From positions 1 through 46,389 of the forward strand of contig JASJQH010000023.1 in NCBI GenBank assembly GCA_040143965.1: a stretch of 46,389 bases of DNA. Direction: 5' to 3'. The first letter of the stretch is position 1; each line of letters opens with the position of its first letter. Source of the DNA: Basidiobolus ranarum (Eukaryota > Basidiobolomycota > Basidiobolomycetes > Basidiobolales). Position numbers and translations under genes: made by a program. Shown in pieces: positions 33,625 through 43,772 of this stretch. The notes below the pieces were generated by a model. That model searched no databases. It saw only the letters and a program-made list of their open reading frames with translations, and was not told where the DNA came from.

Positions 33625-35511
33625 CTACAGACGCGCTTCAATTACTTTGACCCAGAATTCATGTGGCTTAAGGAATGCTTTGAATTCTTTTTGAGCTGAT
33701 TCCTCAAGCAATACGATACTGGCGGGGAAATCCACGTACTTTTCGGGATAGATGTAGCGTGCACAGATGAGTTTCAACACTGTTGGTATATGTATAATAC
33801 GATGGTTAGGGTGCTTCGAAGCATTCACTTTCGTAAAACATCACTTACCTAAAAGCCTATCCTGTTCTGAATCTGGATGTAGTTCTGTAGATGGAACGGG
33901 TAAGTGGAGAAAAAGAAATGACGACCACCAGCTTAGTCGATCTTTCCAAATCTCTGTATCTGCTTCGGGGGATTTCTTTCTAAAGCTTGAATTAGAAGGA
34001 GTCACTAATAGGGATCAAAATACGGATGGACTTTACTTCAAGCGCATAAGAGTCTCCACGGTTTTCTCCCACACCCATATTTCATTGTTACCATAATCAA
34101 TTCGGGTAGCCAAGAGTTGTAAAATTTCGAGTCGTAAGGAGACATTCTTCTCCTTACCCTTTTCAGTGTCTAAGGTTCATGAACGTTTTAGTTACTTTCT
34201 TCTCACCCGTTGCTAATTATCTACTTACTGATCATTTCCTCATAGTACTGAATCATTGGTCGTATGACAGACTCCACACTGCAAGCTGGATCTAGCTTTA
34301 CACACAGTTTGGCATGCTCTAACCAAACTTCGGGGTTGTCTGGAGAGTCGGTGTATAAGGTAGTGAAGAGCATGCTAGGACATCGAGAGAGTATGAGTTC
34401 AATTAGATTTTGTTCAAGTTTTCAATTGATGAGAGAATACATACTGTTGAATGGCGGGATTCTTGGGATTTCTCCTACAAAAGTCCTCCATGACTGTAAT
34501 GGCCTCTTTATGTTGACCACTTTTGAATAGAAGCTAATTATACATCAATTGATAATGAGCCAAATAAATCCATTTCAGTGAAGACTTACCTCCACCAAGC
34601 ATCTAGTGAACATATCGTTTGCTTCATCTAAGGCGCAAGCTTTCTCAAAATGCTTGATCGCTTCTAACACATTTCGCTGTGCTGGCACTAAAGGTATTGT
34701 TTATCAAAGGGATTTTCACAACAGAATATTCATTATGATTATGTAATTTTACCTTGTTTATCATTCGAATCCTCATCAGGATCCATACTACCATAGAGAT
34801 CCATACCTTGACTACTAGGAGCAGAACTTTGACTACGTCTGAGATTCGCATTTTCTTTTTCTGCTATATGCGCTGATAACATTCCAGCATAACCATGGAT
34901 AAGAGGATTTTCACTAAAAGGAGAGTGATAAATGTATCTAACAAGAGATCGCCAGTTAAAAATCCATTCCTAATCCACCTTCATATTCAAAGATATTCCC
35001 ATTTTTTTACCCCATCATAGTACCGTAAGCATCTTGAATGTTTCCTAGTTGTATTTGGTGATAGGTCATTTCGAGTAATAATTCTTCTCGCTATATATAT
35101 AAAGGTAAGAAAAAAAAGGGATTAATATGTCGTAATTTCCACTTCGTGTTGAATAGTTTGTTACTTACGTGTTCACTATGCCTAGTAAATAAAAGTTGAA
35201 AAAACCTAGTGAGTTCAACTTGATGGTTTGGATGAGTTTGAAGTACAGTGACTCCACCCTATTTAAAAGAATATCCAACATAGAGTAAGTCAAACGCGGT
35301 TTAACTTTTAATAATTTCTCACTAATGAAACTTATCTAACCTTCCATAATATCTCAAACCGTGTCCGTTGGAAAGAAAATAATGCTTGTAATATTTTCCA
35401 AGCTCGAACAGTATCTCTTCTACCAAGACATAAGCTCAAATGATATGATAGTCTGTCTTCGTAAATTCGTCGAAGTGACGTATTAGGATCGATATTAATA
35501 GGAGTGTACAT
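33625..35511 (-). CDS. RRN11: Pol I initiation factor subunit, TAF1A/Rrn11-like
   Basis: Ten exons on the minus strand: 35511-35341, 35258-35169, 35090-35011, 34937-34753, 34687-34590, 34533-34445, 34374-34229, 34169-34037, 33985-33849 and 33779-33625; 427 residues in one frame. The N-terminal half resembles human TAF1A (TAF-I 48): FEILWKGGVTVLQTHPNH matches EIIWKLGSEILFYHPKS, followed by a helix pair ending HQIQLGNIQDAYG, then NPLIHGYAGML. TPR-like helices follow (EAIKHFEKACALDEAND, SGQHKEAITVMEDFCRRNP, EVWLEHAKLCVKLDP). TAF1A and yeast Rrn11 are subunits of SL1/core factor, which places RNA polymerase I on rDNA promoters. Similarity is moderate, so another TPR protein is possible. The exon 8/9 intron (51 nt, CTAAT branch, AAG acceptor) was picked because the nearer TAG acceptor breaks the frame. 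Confidence 0.65.
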
Positions 35512-35865
35512 GTTCTTTCATTTGAGAAAGGAAACCCTTTCTAAAACTTCATTCAAGTCTTGGATCACTTGAACAATTAGGATGGAATATTTGGTGTTGA
35601 AAAGAAATCAAGAAATCAAACGAAATGGTCGAAACAATGAATTGGTTTTCGACAACTAATATTATTGATCAATGAATCGATCGATCGATTAATTATGTTG
35701 GCCTTCAACTGATCTTAATTAAATGGATTTATTCATTATGCCAGACGAGAGGAATTATAAAAATTGAAGTGTAGCTAAAAATTGTGAGCTATATACACTG
35801 TGAGGTTACAAGTAACAATGATAAGTGGCTGAAGAAGTACCTCTATGATGCAAAAGGGGAATGAA
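35512..35865. other. Intergenic region with 16-bp palindrome
   Basis: 354 bases between the start of the Pol I factor gene and the end of the first permease gene. It holds the perfect palindrome AATCGATCGATCGATT at 35675-35690. No gene seen. Confidence 0.55.
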
Positions 35866-37386
35866 TCAAGTACGACTAAGATTGCATTCTGTGAGTGGGA
35901 GTATTTTGGTTTTGTTGATAATTTTGTATCCGAGGAATAAGATAATGAATAAAATCACCGCTAGATACTCTCCAAAAGCGTGTAGGAAGTTAAATTTACC
36001 ATCAGAGTATGCATTTACCCCTTGGCCAAATATAACCACCGAACAAAGAACCAAAGCGACAATAGGTCCTAAGGGATATAAACTAGCACGGTAAGGGAGT
36101 TCATCTAAAGTGTGTCCTTGGGCGATGAATGCTCTACGGAATCGGAGGTGACTAATAGCAATACCAACCCAAGCAAGAAAGCCTGATGTACCGGAAGCTT
36201 TAAGTAGCCACTCATAAACAACACTTTCCCCAAATAATGAAGTCAAGAAAGCAAGGCATCCTACAATGGCTGTCAATAACATCGCATACATTGGAACACC
36301 GCGAGAATTGATACGACCAAAAATCTTGGGGGCCATGTTCGAATGGGCCATCATCCATAGAGTACGTGTGCATGCATAAAGAGCGGAATTACCAGCGGAA
36401 AGGACAGTTATCAAAATGATAGCATTCATGATATCTGGTACATAGTCGATTCCAGCGAGTTGAAACCCAAGGGTAAATGGCGATGTTAGGACGTTTTCAC
36501 TTTGTAGTCTTGGATCATCATAAGGAACTAAAAGACCAATGATAAAGATGGCTCCAATGTAAAAGAGTAGAATGCGCCAAAAAACTTGTTTGATAGCTTT
36601 GGGAACGTTCTTTTCTGGATTTTCACTTTCACCAGCGGCCACTCCTACCAACTCAGTTCCCATAAAGGAGAAACCAGCGAGTAAGAAGACGCTTAATACT
36701 CCAAGACCACCATTCACGAATGGAGCCTCTCCTCTGGTATAATTGGAGAAGCCGTAAGTCACGCCTCCAAGAACACCAGCAGCAACAAAAATACCAACAA
36801 TGATAAAGACGACAACTGTGATGACTTTAATCAAAGCAAACCAATATTCAGTTTCACCATACCCCTTGACAGAGATCGAGTTGATAGCCACGATAATTAC
36901 TAAGACGCATGCACTCCATACCCAAGAAGGTACATTTGGAAACCAGTGACCCATAATCAAACTAGAGGCAGAGAGTTCTACAGCTACGGTAAGAGCCCAA
37001 GAATACCAGTAATTCCAACTGAGAGCAAAGCCAAAGGCGGGGTCGACGAAGCGTGCACCATAGGCGTTAAACGAACCAGAGATAGGCATGTAGGTAGCCA
37101 TCTCACCCAAACTAGTCATTAGAAAGAAAATCATAACACCGATTAAAGAATAAGCGAGTAAGGCACCACCTGGCCCACCTTGGTTGATAGAAAACCCACT
37201 GGCAAGAAAAAGACCGGCACCAATAGTACCACCAATAGAGATCATTGATAGATGTCGAGCCTTCAGGGTTCTTTTGAGCCCTCCCTCTTTCTCGTGAGAG
37301 TCCTCAAAACCAGTTTCCACGTCATGGACTTTTTTCTCCTCCACAAAATATGTGTTTGACGGTTGTAACTCGATATCGACACCCAT
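35866..37386 (-). CDS. LysP-like amino-acid permease 1
   Basis: Single exon, 506 residues. After a ~45-residue cytosolic tail the transporter starts with LKARHLSMISIGGTIGAGLF, then GPGGALLAYSLIG, FFLMTSLGEMATYMPISGSF, GFALSWNYWYSWALTVAVEL, and later GTELVGVAAGESENPEKNVPKAI and LPYRASLYPLGPI. About twelve membrane spans are visible. Block by block it is closer to the bacterial lysine permease LysP than to fungal Can1/Lyp1/Gap1 proteins, which have longer tails. It likely imports a basic amino acid by proton symport at the plasma membrane; the substrate is inferred. The product is very similar to that of the gene at 39409, which points away from it. A TATATATATATA run lies directly before the start codon, within the leader. 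Confidence 0.92.
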   Translation of the reverse strand: MGVDIELQPSNTYFVEEKKVHDVETGFEDSHEKEGGLKRTLKARHLSMISIGGTIGAGLFLASGFSINQGGPGGALLAYSLIGVMIFFLMTSLGEMATYMPISGSFNAYGARFVDPAFGFALSWNYWYSWALTVAVELSASSLIMGHWFPNVPSWVWSACVLVIIVAINSISVKGYGETEYWFALIKVITVVVFIIVGIFVAAGVLGGVTYGFSNYTRGEAPFVNGGLGVLSVFLLAGFSFMGTELVGVAAGESENPEKNVPKAIKQVFWRILLFYIGAIFIIGLLVPYDDPRLQSENVLTSPFTLGFQLAGIDYVPDIMNAIILITVLSAGNSALYACTRTLWMMAHSNMAPKIFGRINSRGVPMYAMLLTAIVGCLAFLTSLFGESVVYEWLLKASGTSGFLAWVGIAISHLRFRRAFIAQGHTLDELPYRASLYPLGPIVALVLCSVVIFGQGVNAYSDGKFNFLHAFGEYLAVILFIILFLGYKIINKTKILPLTECNLSRT

Positions 37387-37983
37387 TCAGAATATATATA
37401 TATAGGTCAAGGATATGCCGCACTTGTCGGAATTAGAGTTGAAGAGAACTCAGAAAGAGAAGTTGTTGTGCTGTTTAGACCAGCAACTTGGCACATTTAT
37501 ATTCAAATTATTTGACTCAGATTTGGATTCAGATCCATCTGTGTCCAAAACGATCAGCCCATTAGCTCGTGGTGGAAGCAGATATCGGTCAGGTGTGTTA
37601 CGTTACACTCTATTGGGATGGTTTGTATGCTCTAAAAGATATAAACACTCGCTTGATTTTATTAGTGAGTCATCAAGAGACGCACCTGTCACTATATCTT
37701 GGTTTAAACTCATGGAATTCATGGAGATTAGGGTGTAAGGTAAAAAGCTTATTTCTGATCAGATGACAGGAATTGTGGGTTACATTAGACCATTATTACA
37801 ACGCTTAGTATTAAATTTTACTATATTTGGAAAGGGGAAGATAAGCAAAGCAGAGATAAGTGGTGGAGTGACATTGAAATAGAAATTCTTCAATTCCAGC
37901 AATCTATCTTTTGATCAACTCGAATTAATTTCACTACTTTGAATGTGTTCGTTTTGGCACATCAATTTGAGGAAGAATAAACT

Positions 37984-38068
37984 ATAATCCCAAGCCATAA
38001 TCCCTAGCTATAATCCCAAGCCATGATCCCTAGCTATAATCCCAAGCCATAATCCCTAGCTATAATCT
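37984..38068. repeat. 26-bp tandem repeat, 3.3 copies
   Basis: The unit begins ATAATCCCAAGCCATAATCC. Copies at 37984-38009, 38010-38035 and 38036-38061 differ by one base, followed by a short partial copy. Confidence 0.93.
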
Positions 38069-39313
38069 CTTTTAAAATCTATATCTTGTTACATTTGGTA
38101 GGCCGGTGTGCACTATCTCAATGATGATCATCCCTGTATATACTTCAACCTTTTCATTTAGTCCAGAGGATTCGTATTATATATTAGTATCAAAAGCACT
38201 TTAGGCTGTGTGATAGTATAGATAAGAATGTTCTAGCCTCACCTCGCTAGTTTTGTTTTCTTGAAATCACACGTGTATAACATTCGATAGCCTCATTGTC
38301 TTTTTCGTATGAATAGAATATTCCTTTGGCTTTTTTCGACCTGCAGCATACTCACATGGAACAAGAATTTGTAACTGATTTCCTAATTAAATCATTAATG
38401 AGACACTGTCATCATTGGTAATCAGTACCCAGTCCGTAAGAGGACAATCAATAGGAAATTTTTTATTCAGCCACTTAGAGAGTTGTGGTTGCAATGAGTT
38501 TTGGTATAGGTGTTGGTGTTGGTTTTGGTATTTGTACTATTCATGTAGTATCTTCAATCCTATGAAATCCAACAGCTTGGAATCGCTATATCGGTGATGG
38601 TGTGGTCCTTTAGCTGAACGTGGGAATGCTCACTCTGTTAAAGACTCTCCAATGCCAATTTCTAAACCTTAGTTATATTTGAGTGTCTGGAAGTATAATC
38701 TTATCTATGGGTTGAGCTAGCCATATTCCATTAGACCCTTTTCGTCGACCTGTTCACTCACATGCAACTCTTTTTGCTATATCCTTCCTAATGTAGGCCA
38801 GTAAACTGTCAGATAGGGATGTTTTGTCTTGTTATGAAGATTCTGAGATATATGTGTAAGCTCGCGACGTGATCGATTAACTGTTAAGGAACGCAGCAGG
38901 AGCTAGAGTAGCAAAGGTAGGACTTCATTAACTATTCAAGCTGCGTCAGGCATTGGGGAAGTAGCTAACTGAACTGCATCTACCAATTAAATCAATGATT
39001 TCCATATTTGATCATACTTTCCTTTCTTGGACAGCAGTTTTCTCACATGTTACAGTTTTCGTTGGCTCCATGTCCAAATGCGGAGAAGAAGAATGCCATT
39101 TTGGTCATTTAAGATGAGCTCTATTGGATAACTAAAGATCTGGAACAAAATCAGGGAAATCTGCAGGCAAAGACCAGTAGTTTTCTTTAAAAGTTTCGAG
39201 AACAAACAAAACTTAGTACATCTTCTCTACCTTTAGTTTATCTGAATATCTTTTTTAGTCAATTTCTTCCCCCGATAGAGAAGGATGGTTAGGAGATTCC
39301 GAGGTTTTAAAGC

Positions 39314-39320
39314 TATAAAT
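39314..39320 (+). promoter_or_regulatory. TATA-like box of permease 2
   Basis: TATAAAT about 90 bases upstream of the ATG at 39409. Confidence 0.45.
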
Positions 39321-39408
39321 GAGATAGTTTAGCTCGTGGTGTTACATTCATAACGCTCTGTTCGATTCTCTTTTATTTTCTTCGGCGACAAAAAAACTTC
39401 CACTAACG

Positions 39409-40941
39409 ATGGGTAACGAACTGGAAGTTGAACTTACGAACAGTCATAATTCTTGTTTCAAGGATGCAGAAAAGCTGGCCGATTTAGAAAGCTGCAATGC
39501 TGATGACAAAGATAATCTCCATAGAACGTTAAAAGGTCGTCATTTGTCCATGATCTCCATAGGTGGTACCATTGGTACAGGTCTTTTTCTTGCTAGTGGA
39601 GCTTCGATCGCAACAGGTGGACCAGGTGGTGCTTTGGTCGGATACGCAATAGTTGGCATCATGGTTTTCTTTTTGATGACGAGTTTAGGTGAGATGGCTA
39701 CTTACATGCCCATTTCTGGCTCGTTCAATGCTTACGGAGCTCGTTTTGTTGATCCTGCCTTTGGTTTTGCTCTCAGTTGGAATTACTGGTATTCTTGGGC
39801 TCTTACCGTTGCTGTTGAACTCTCTGCTGGTGGTTTAATCATGGAGTATTGGCTTCCTCATGTACCAAACTGGATATGGAGTGCCTGTTTATTGGTAATT
39901 ATTGTGGGAATTAATTCAATCTCTGTCAAGGGATATGGTGAAACCGAGTACTGGTTTGCCTTGATCAAGGTTGTTACAGTGGTGATCTTTATTATTCTCG
40001 GTATTTTTGTTGCTACTGGTGTTCTTGGTGGTGTTAAGTATGGATTCCGGAATTTTACCCTAGGAGAAGCTCCGTTTGTAGATGGTGGTTATGGTGTACT
40101 CGGTGTTTTCTTAGTAGCAGGTTTCTCATTTATGGGAACAGAGTTGGTAGGAGTGGCCGCTGGTGAAAGCGAAAACCCAGAAAAGAACGTTCCTAAAGCT
40201 ATCAAGCAAGTTTTCTGGCGTATTTTACTTTTCTATATCGGCGCTATTATCATCATCAGCTTCTTGATTCCCTATAATGACCCTAACCTAGTGAATTCGG
40301 GTAGCGTCCAAGACGTGTCTATATCTCCTTTCACCTTGGTCCTCAAACTCTCCGGCCTCAAACCCGCAGCAGATATCATGAACGCAATTATTTTGATTAC
40401 AGTTCTTTCTGCCGGTAACTCTGCTCTTTACGCTTGTACTCGTACTTTATGGATGATGGCTCATTCAGGCATGGCACCCAAAATTTTTGGCCGTGTCAAC
40501 TCTCGTGGTGTACCTATGCCCGCTTTAATACTCACTGCAGTGGTGGGATGCTTAGCATTCTTAACATCTCTTTTCGGAAACGGTGTTGTTTATATGTGGC
40601 TTCTACGTGCATCCAGTACTTCTGGTTTTATTGCTTGGATTGGTATTGCTGTTAGTCATTTTCGCTTCCGTCAAGCTTTCATTGCGCAGGGACATTCCTT
40701 GGATGAGTTACCATACAGAGCTCGTCTCTATCCCCTGGGTCCTTTGATTGCCCTTGTATTGTGTACAATCGTCCTTGGTGGACAAGGATATGAAGCTTAC
40801 AGCAATGGCAGCTTTGATTGGGGAGTATGTATTGGTGGATATCTGGCCATCATCATTTTCCTGGTTCTATACTTGGGCTATAAAATTGTGAACAAGACGA
40901 AGGTTCACAAACTAACTGAATGTGATTTATCTCGCTTTTAG
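39409..40941 (+). CDS. LysP-like amino-acid permease 2
   Basis: Single exon, 510 residues, paralogue of the gene at 35866-37386: nearly all spans align without gaps, while the N-terminal tail and the loop before SPFTL differ (permease 2 has a few extra residues there, NSGSVQDVSI). Signatures: LKGRHLSMISIGGTIGTGLFL, FFLMTSLGEMATYMPISGSF, VKGYGETEYWFALIKV, AGNSALYACTRTLWMMAHS. The C-terminus NKTK...LTEC[ND]LSR is shared by the two and absent from bacterial LysP. The pair most likely arose by an inverted duplication. Probable role is uptake of lysine or another basic amino acid; the sequence does not settle the substrate or whether the two differ. Confidence 0.92.
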   Translation: MGNELEVELTNSHNSCFKDAEKLADLESCNADDKDNLHRTLKGRHLSMISIGGTIGTGLFLASGASIATGGPGGALVGYAIVGIMVFFLMTSLGEMATYMPISGSFNAYGARFVDPAFGFALSWNYWYSWALTVAVELSAGGLIMEYWLPHVPNWIWSACLLVIIVGINSISVKGYGETEYWFALIKVVTVVIFIILGIFVATGVLGGVKYGFRNFTLGEAPFVDGGYGVLGVFLVAGFSFMGTELVGVAAGESENPEKNVPKAIKQVFWRILLFYIGAIIIISFLIPYNDPNLVNSGSVQDVSISPFTLVLKLSGLKPAADIMNAIILITVLSAGNSALYACTRTLWMMAHSGMAPKIFGRVNSRGVPMPALILTAVVGCLAFLTSLFGNGVVYMWLLRASSTSGFIAWIGIAVSHFRFRQAFIAQGHSLDELPYRARLYPLGPLIALVLCTIVLGGQGYEAYSNGSFDWGVCIGGYLAIIIFLVLYLGYKIVNKTKVHKLTECDLSRF

Positions 40942-41356
40942 ACTCTAACATTAATAATTAATCATTCATAATCACATTGTAAATAAACTTTCCATCATAT
41001 ACCATATTCATCACATACTACTTTATATGGAACAGAAGACGCGTTCAGTAGATAGATATAGTAAATTAGAATTCGAATCAACGGATATAGAAACTAATGA
41101 AACCTGATTTATTTCCTGGATTAATTGTTCCACCACTCACCATGGTTTGTCTTATTCCAATCATCATGGAATTATTGTTAAGCTTAGTTTGCACATTCAT
41201 TTCATCTTGATAGCGAATGTAATGGAAATGGAAAGATGTGTGCATAGATGTGTATAGGTGATTATTCCATTGAAGAAAGTCGATTTATTGGGAATGCTAA
41301 TTGAAGGTGCGAATGGTATTTGACAGTGTCGTTGAAAATTACAGTTAGTTAAATGT
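40942..41356. other. Convergent intergenic region permease 2/carnitine acetyltransferase
   Basis: About 415 bases between two 3' ends; AATAAA-like signal near 40982. No gene seen. Confidence 0.5.
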
Positions 41357-43132
41357 TTATAATTTGGCTTTGGTATTCTTCTCGGCAGGGATTTCCGATT
41401 CGAAGAGTTTCTTCATGTCTTCAGCAGCTTCAGCCAAACAATAGGATAAAGTATCAGCACCCAAGTTCATGCTAGTGACGGTGAAATGTAACGCGTTGTT
41501 CTTGATGATATAAGCAATACCAAAACCATCGGGTACTACTTCACCATAACCCCAGCTATCAAAGTGCTCACTGGCGAGTTGAGAAGTAGAGAGATTCCAG
41601 TGGGAAGAATTGGCGTAAGCAGGGTCTTGGAAAATGGCAGGTTTGGTTTCACCAGGACGAAGTAAAAGACGTAAACCAAGTAAATGTCTGTCAACACCTT
41701 GACCATTACCTGCTGCAACCATATATTTTACATGGGCATTGAAAGCAGCTCTGCCAAGGGCGATCTTCTTTTCCTTAGGAACGCTAGGATCTTCCATAGC
41801 TTTAATGAATGCCACGGATTCGCTGGATACAGTACGTCCAGTTTCAGTTCTACCATGGGCGAATTTACGGGTGGTAGCGGCTTCATATGTTGGATGACAG
41901 ACGCCGTGCATCTTATAGTATCCAAGTTGAATGACCATTTGCACGAAAGCGTCAGGACTGGTACGGAACTTCTTGATCAAATTCTTTCCAAATCCATAAT
42001 AAGCAAGTGCGTTAAGATCATGTTTGCTCATTAATTCATCAAAGTTCTTCTCGGAGACCGCGACGGCTTTCAAGGCTTGTTCGCTGAAACGAATATTCAA
42101 TCTTTCAGGAGTACTAACATTGGATCTGACAACATTAGGGCCAAGGTTAATTTTTCCATTGGCCAAGTTGGACAAAACATAATCACACAAGCGAGCGGTG
42201 GGTGTACCATCCATGCAGGAATGCTCTCCTAAGAAACCGGCCTTACCATTCTCAAAAACGATAAATTGAAGTGATTTATCGAAGTATCTGTTGCGACCGT
42301 CACCAGCCCAGCAGCTCCAGCTATGCTCATTACGGTTTTTGGGTGAGTAATCATCTAAGCAAACCAGTAAAATAGAGCTTTCGAGTTTCTTAAGAAGTCC
42401 CTCATTCTCGGGAGCTGACTGAAGAATGATTGGACGAACATCAGCCCAGGTGTCACGGTTATCACAAGTAATGGCACCAAGAGCAGGTGCTTTGTCTGAA
42501 CCGGCGTCAGCGATGATTCTCTCAAACTGGTTTTCCAACTCCAGAGCAGAGAGTTGTTGACCGTTATGGAACATATCTATGATATAGTATTTATTCTTAC
42601 GAACAACTGCTATGTGATTATTGGTAGCAGGGTCGTAAGTTTCTGCATAGTCAGAAGGCTTCTTTGGATATCTGCAAGCGTTAAACATATATTTATAGGA
42701 GGACATGCAGAAGGGAGTTTTGCTGTTTCCTTCAGGGGAAAGCTTCTCAGTCAGGACCAAGTCTCTGAACTCCATAACGGCGGTGACAATACTAGCGGCT
42801 CTCTTTGAGGGAGTTTTTCTTAACTGATCATCTTTGAAAGTATAGAAGTAAGAAACATATGGTACTAAGGGATCTCTATATCCCATATAAGCAAGATCGT
42901 TCCACCATTCCTCTAACCAGTTCACAACCTTAGCGTCGCTGGCTCTGGCCAAGAGACGTTTTTGTAACTCTTCACCCTGACCACCAGGTTTCAAAAAGTC
43001 TTTTACAGCTACTTCGGTCTTAGCATAGGCTTGGTCATCTAATAAAGGTCTCACACTTTTGAGATACTTTTGGCAAGTATCTTCAAGTTTAGGTACTGGG
43101 AGTTTAGAAAGGGAGTTTTGGAAGCGGTACAT
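41357..43132 (-). CDS. CAT2: Carnitine O-acetyltransferase
   Basis: 591 residues from the ATG at 43132; the frame stays open upstream to an ATG at 43183 (608 residues). Family blocks: LSKLPVPKLEDTCQKYL at the start, WWNDLAYMGYRDPLVPYVSYF, the catalytic segment GEHSCMDGTPTARLCDYVL with base His304, and YYKMHGVCHPTYEAATTRKFAHGRTET. The last three residues, AKL, are a peroxisomal PTS1 signal. The enzyme moves acetyl groups between CoA and carnitine so that they can pass between peroxisome and mitochondrion. I chose 43132 because the family homology starts there and a pyrimidine-rich TTTTCTGTTCTAG just upstream looks like a leader-intron acceptor. Yeast Cat2 uses two starts to reach both organelles, so the upstream ATG may matter. 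Confidence 0.93.
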   Translation of the reverse strand: MYRFQNSLSKLPVPKLEDTCQKYLKSVRPLLDDQAYAKTEVAVKDFLKPGGQGEELQKRLLARASDAKVVNWLEEWWNDLAYMGYRDPLVPYVSYFYTFKDDQLRKTPSKRAASIVTAVMEFRDLVLTEKLSPEGNSKTPFCMSSYKYMFNACRYPKKPSDYAETYDPATNNHIAVVRKNKYYIIDMFHNGQQLSALELENQFERIIADAGSDKAPALGAITCDNRDTWADVRPIILQSAPENEGLLKKLESSILLVCLDDYSPKNRNEHSWSCWAGDGRNRYFDKSLQFIVFENGKAGFLGEHSCMDGTPTARLCDYVLSNLANGKINLGPNVVRSNVSTPERLNIRFSEQALKAVAVSEKNFDELMSKHDLNALAYYGFGKNLIKKFRTSPDAFVQMVIQLGYYKMHGVCHPTYEAATTRKFAHGRTETGRTVSSESVAFIKAMEDPSVPKEKKIALGRAAFNAHVKYMVAAGNGQGVDRHLLGLRLLLRPGETKPAIFQDPAYANSSHWNLSTSQLASEHFDSWGYGEVVPDGFGIAYIIKNNALHFTVTSMNLGADTLSYCLAEAAEDMKKLFESEIPAEKNTKAKL

Positions 43133-43772
43133 AATAATCACAGAAATTGGGTCTAGAACAGAAAATTCACACTTGTAGAGCAAATTTAGAAGCTACAAGT
43201 ATGGAGGAGGATTACCTGGCTTAAATATGTAGTTGTTGAATTGTTCCAGTGGACCTTACGTTACATGTAGCACATGAAATTTAACAGATGATCTTACTAA
43301 TAATAATCTCTTTTAATATCCAAATCATTCAAAATATCATGTAGATGCACCATGAGATTGATATCGATATCTACAAACCAATCAATCTACCGTGGTCTCG
43401 GGTAAACCGGCAGGCGTGAGACAACAATTAAGTAATACACTATAGATTGTGCACCTAACCTAACAATCGGAGTGGCGTTGAGGAGACTACACTAGCAACA
43501 TTCCGGCCTACTCGCGCTAGTCAATGTACTCAACACTTGCTATAAATCCATCTTAACGTGGCGTTTTGTCCGAGAGTAGCAGAACTTTATTAGTTGCGGG
43601 AAATGCTGGGATTCATGTAATCATAACCAGCATTTATTTTAGGTCAAATCTATAGAGTGGAACATATTTTTACAAAACATAAAGTTGCACATATTAAAAT
43701 ATAACAAAATGAAGGAGATATAAGTGATTGGTATTGTACTGTTAACGAAACATTCACGAGTTAAAAAACCAT
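43133..43772. other. Intergenic region upstream of CAT2
   Basis: About 640 bases between two minus-strand genes. Near 43150-43215 (minus strand) GTAATC, TCTAAAT and TTCTAG look like an intron in the CAT2 leader. The somewhat GC-richer stretch at 43390-43540 has no recognisable RNA fold. Confidence 0.45.

Larger units (their letters stand above)
37387..39408. other. 2-kb divergent region between the two permease genes
   Basis: Shared promoter space of the head-to-head permeases. It holds a 26-bp tandem repeat (37984-38068) and a TATA-like box for the right gene. Open frames near 37415-37766 and 38415-38597 show no family features. Confidence 0.55.

Noticed and set aside
37415-37766. Small open frames upstream of permease 1
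   Set aside because: They lie in divergent promoter space, overlap in two frames and have no family signature.
36300-40500. Recent inverted segmental duplication including the promoter
   Set aside because: Only the coding parts of the two permeases resemble each other; the flanks and the 2-kb spacer show no mirrored sequence, so the duplication is old or involved only the gene.
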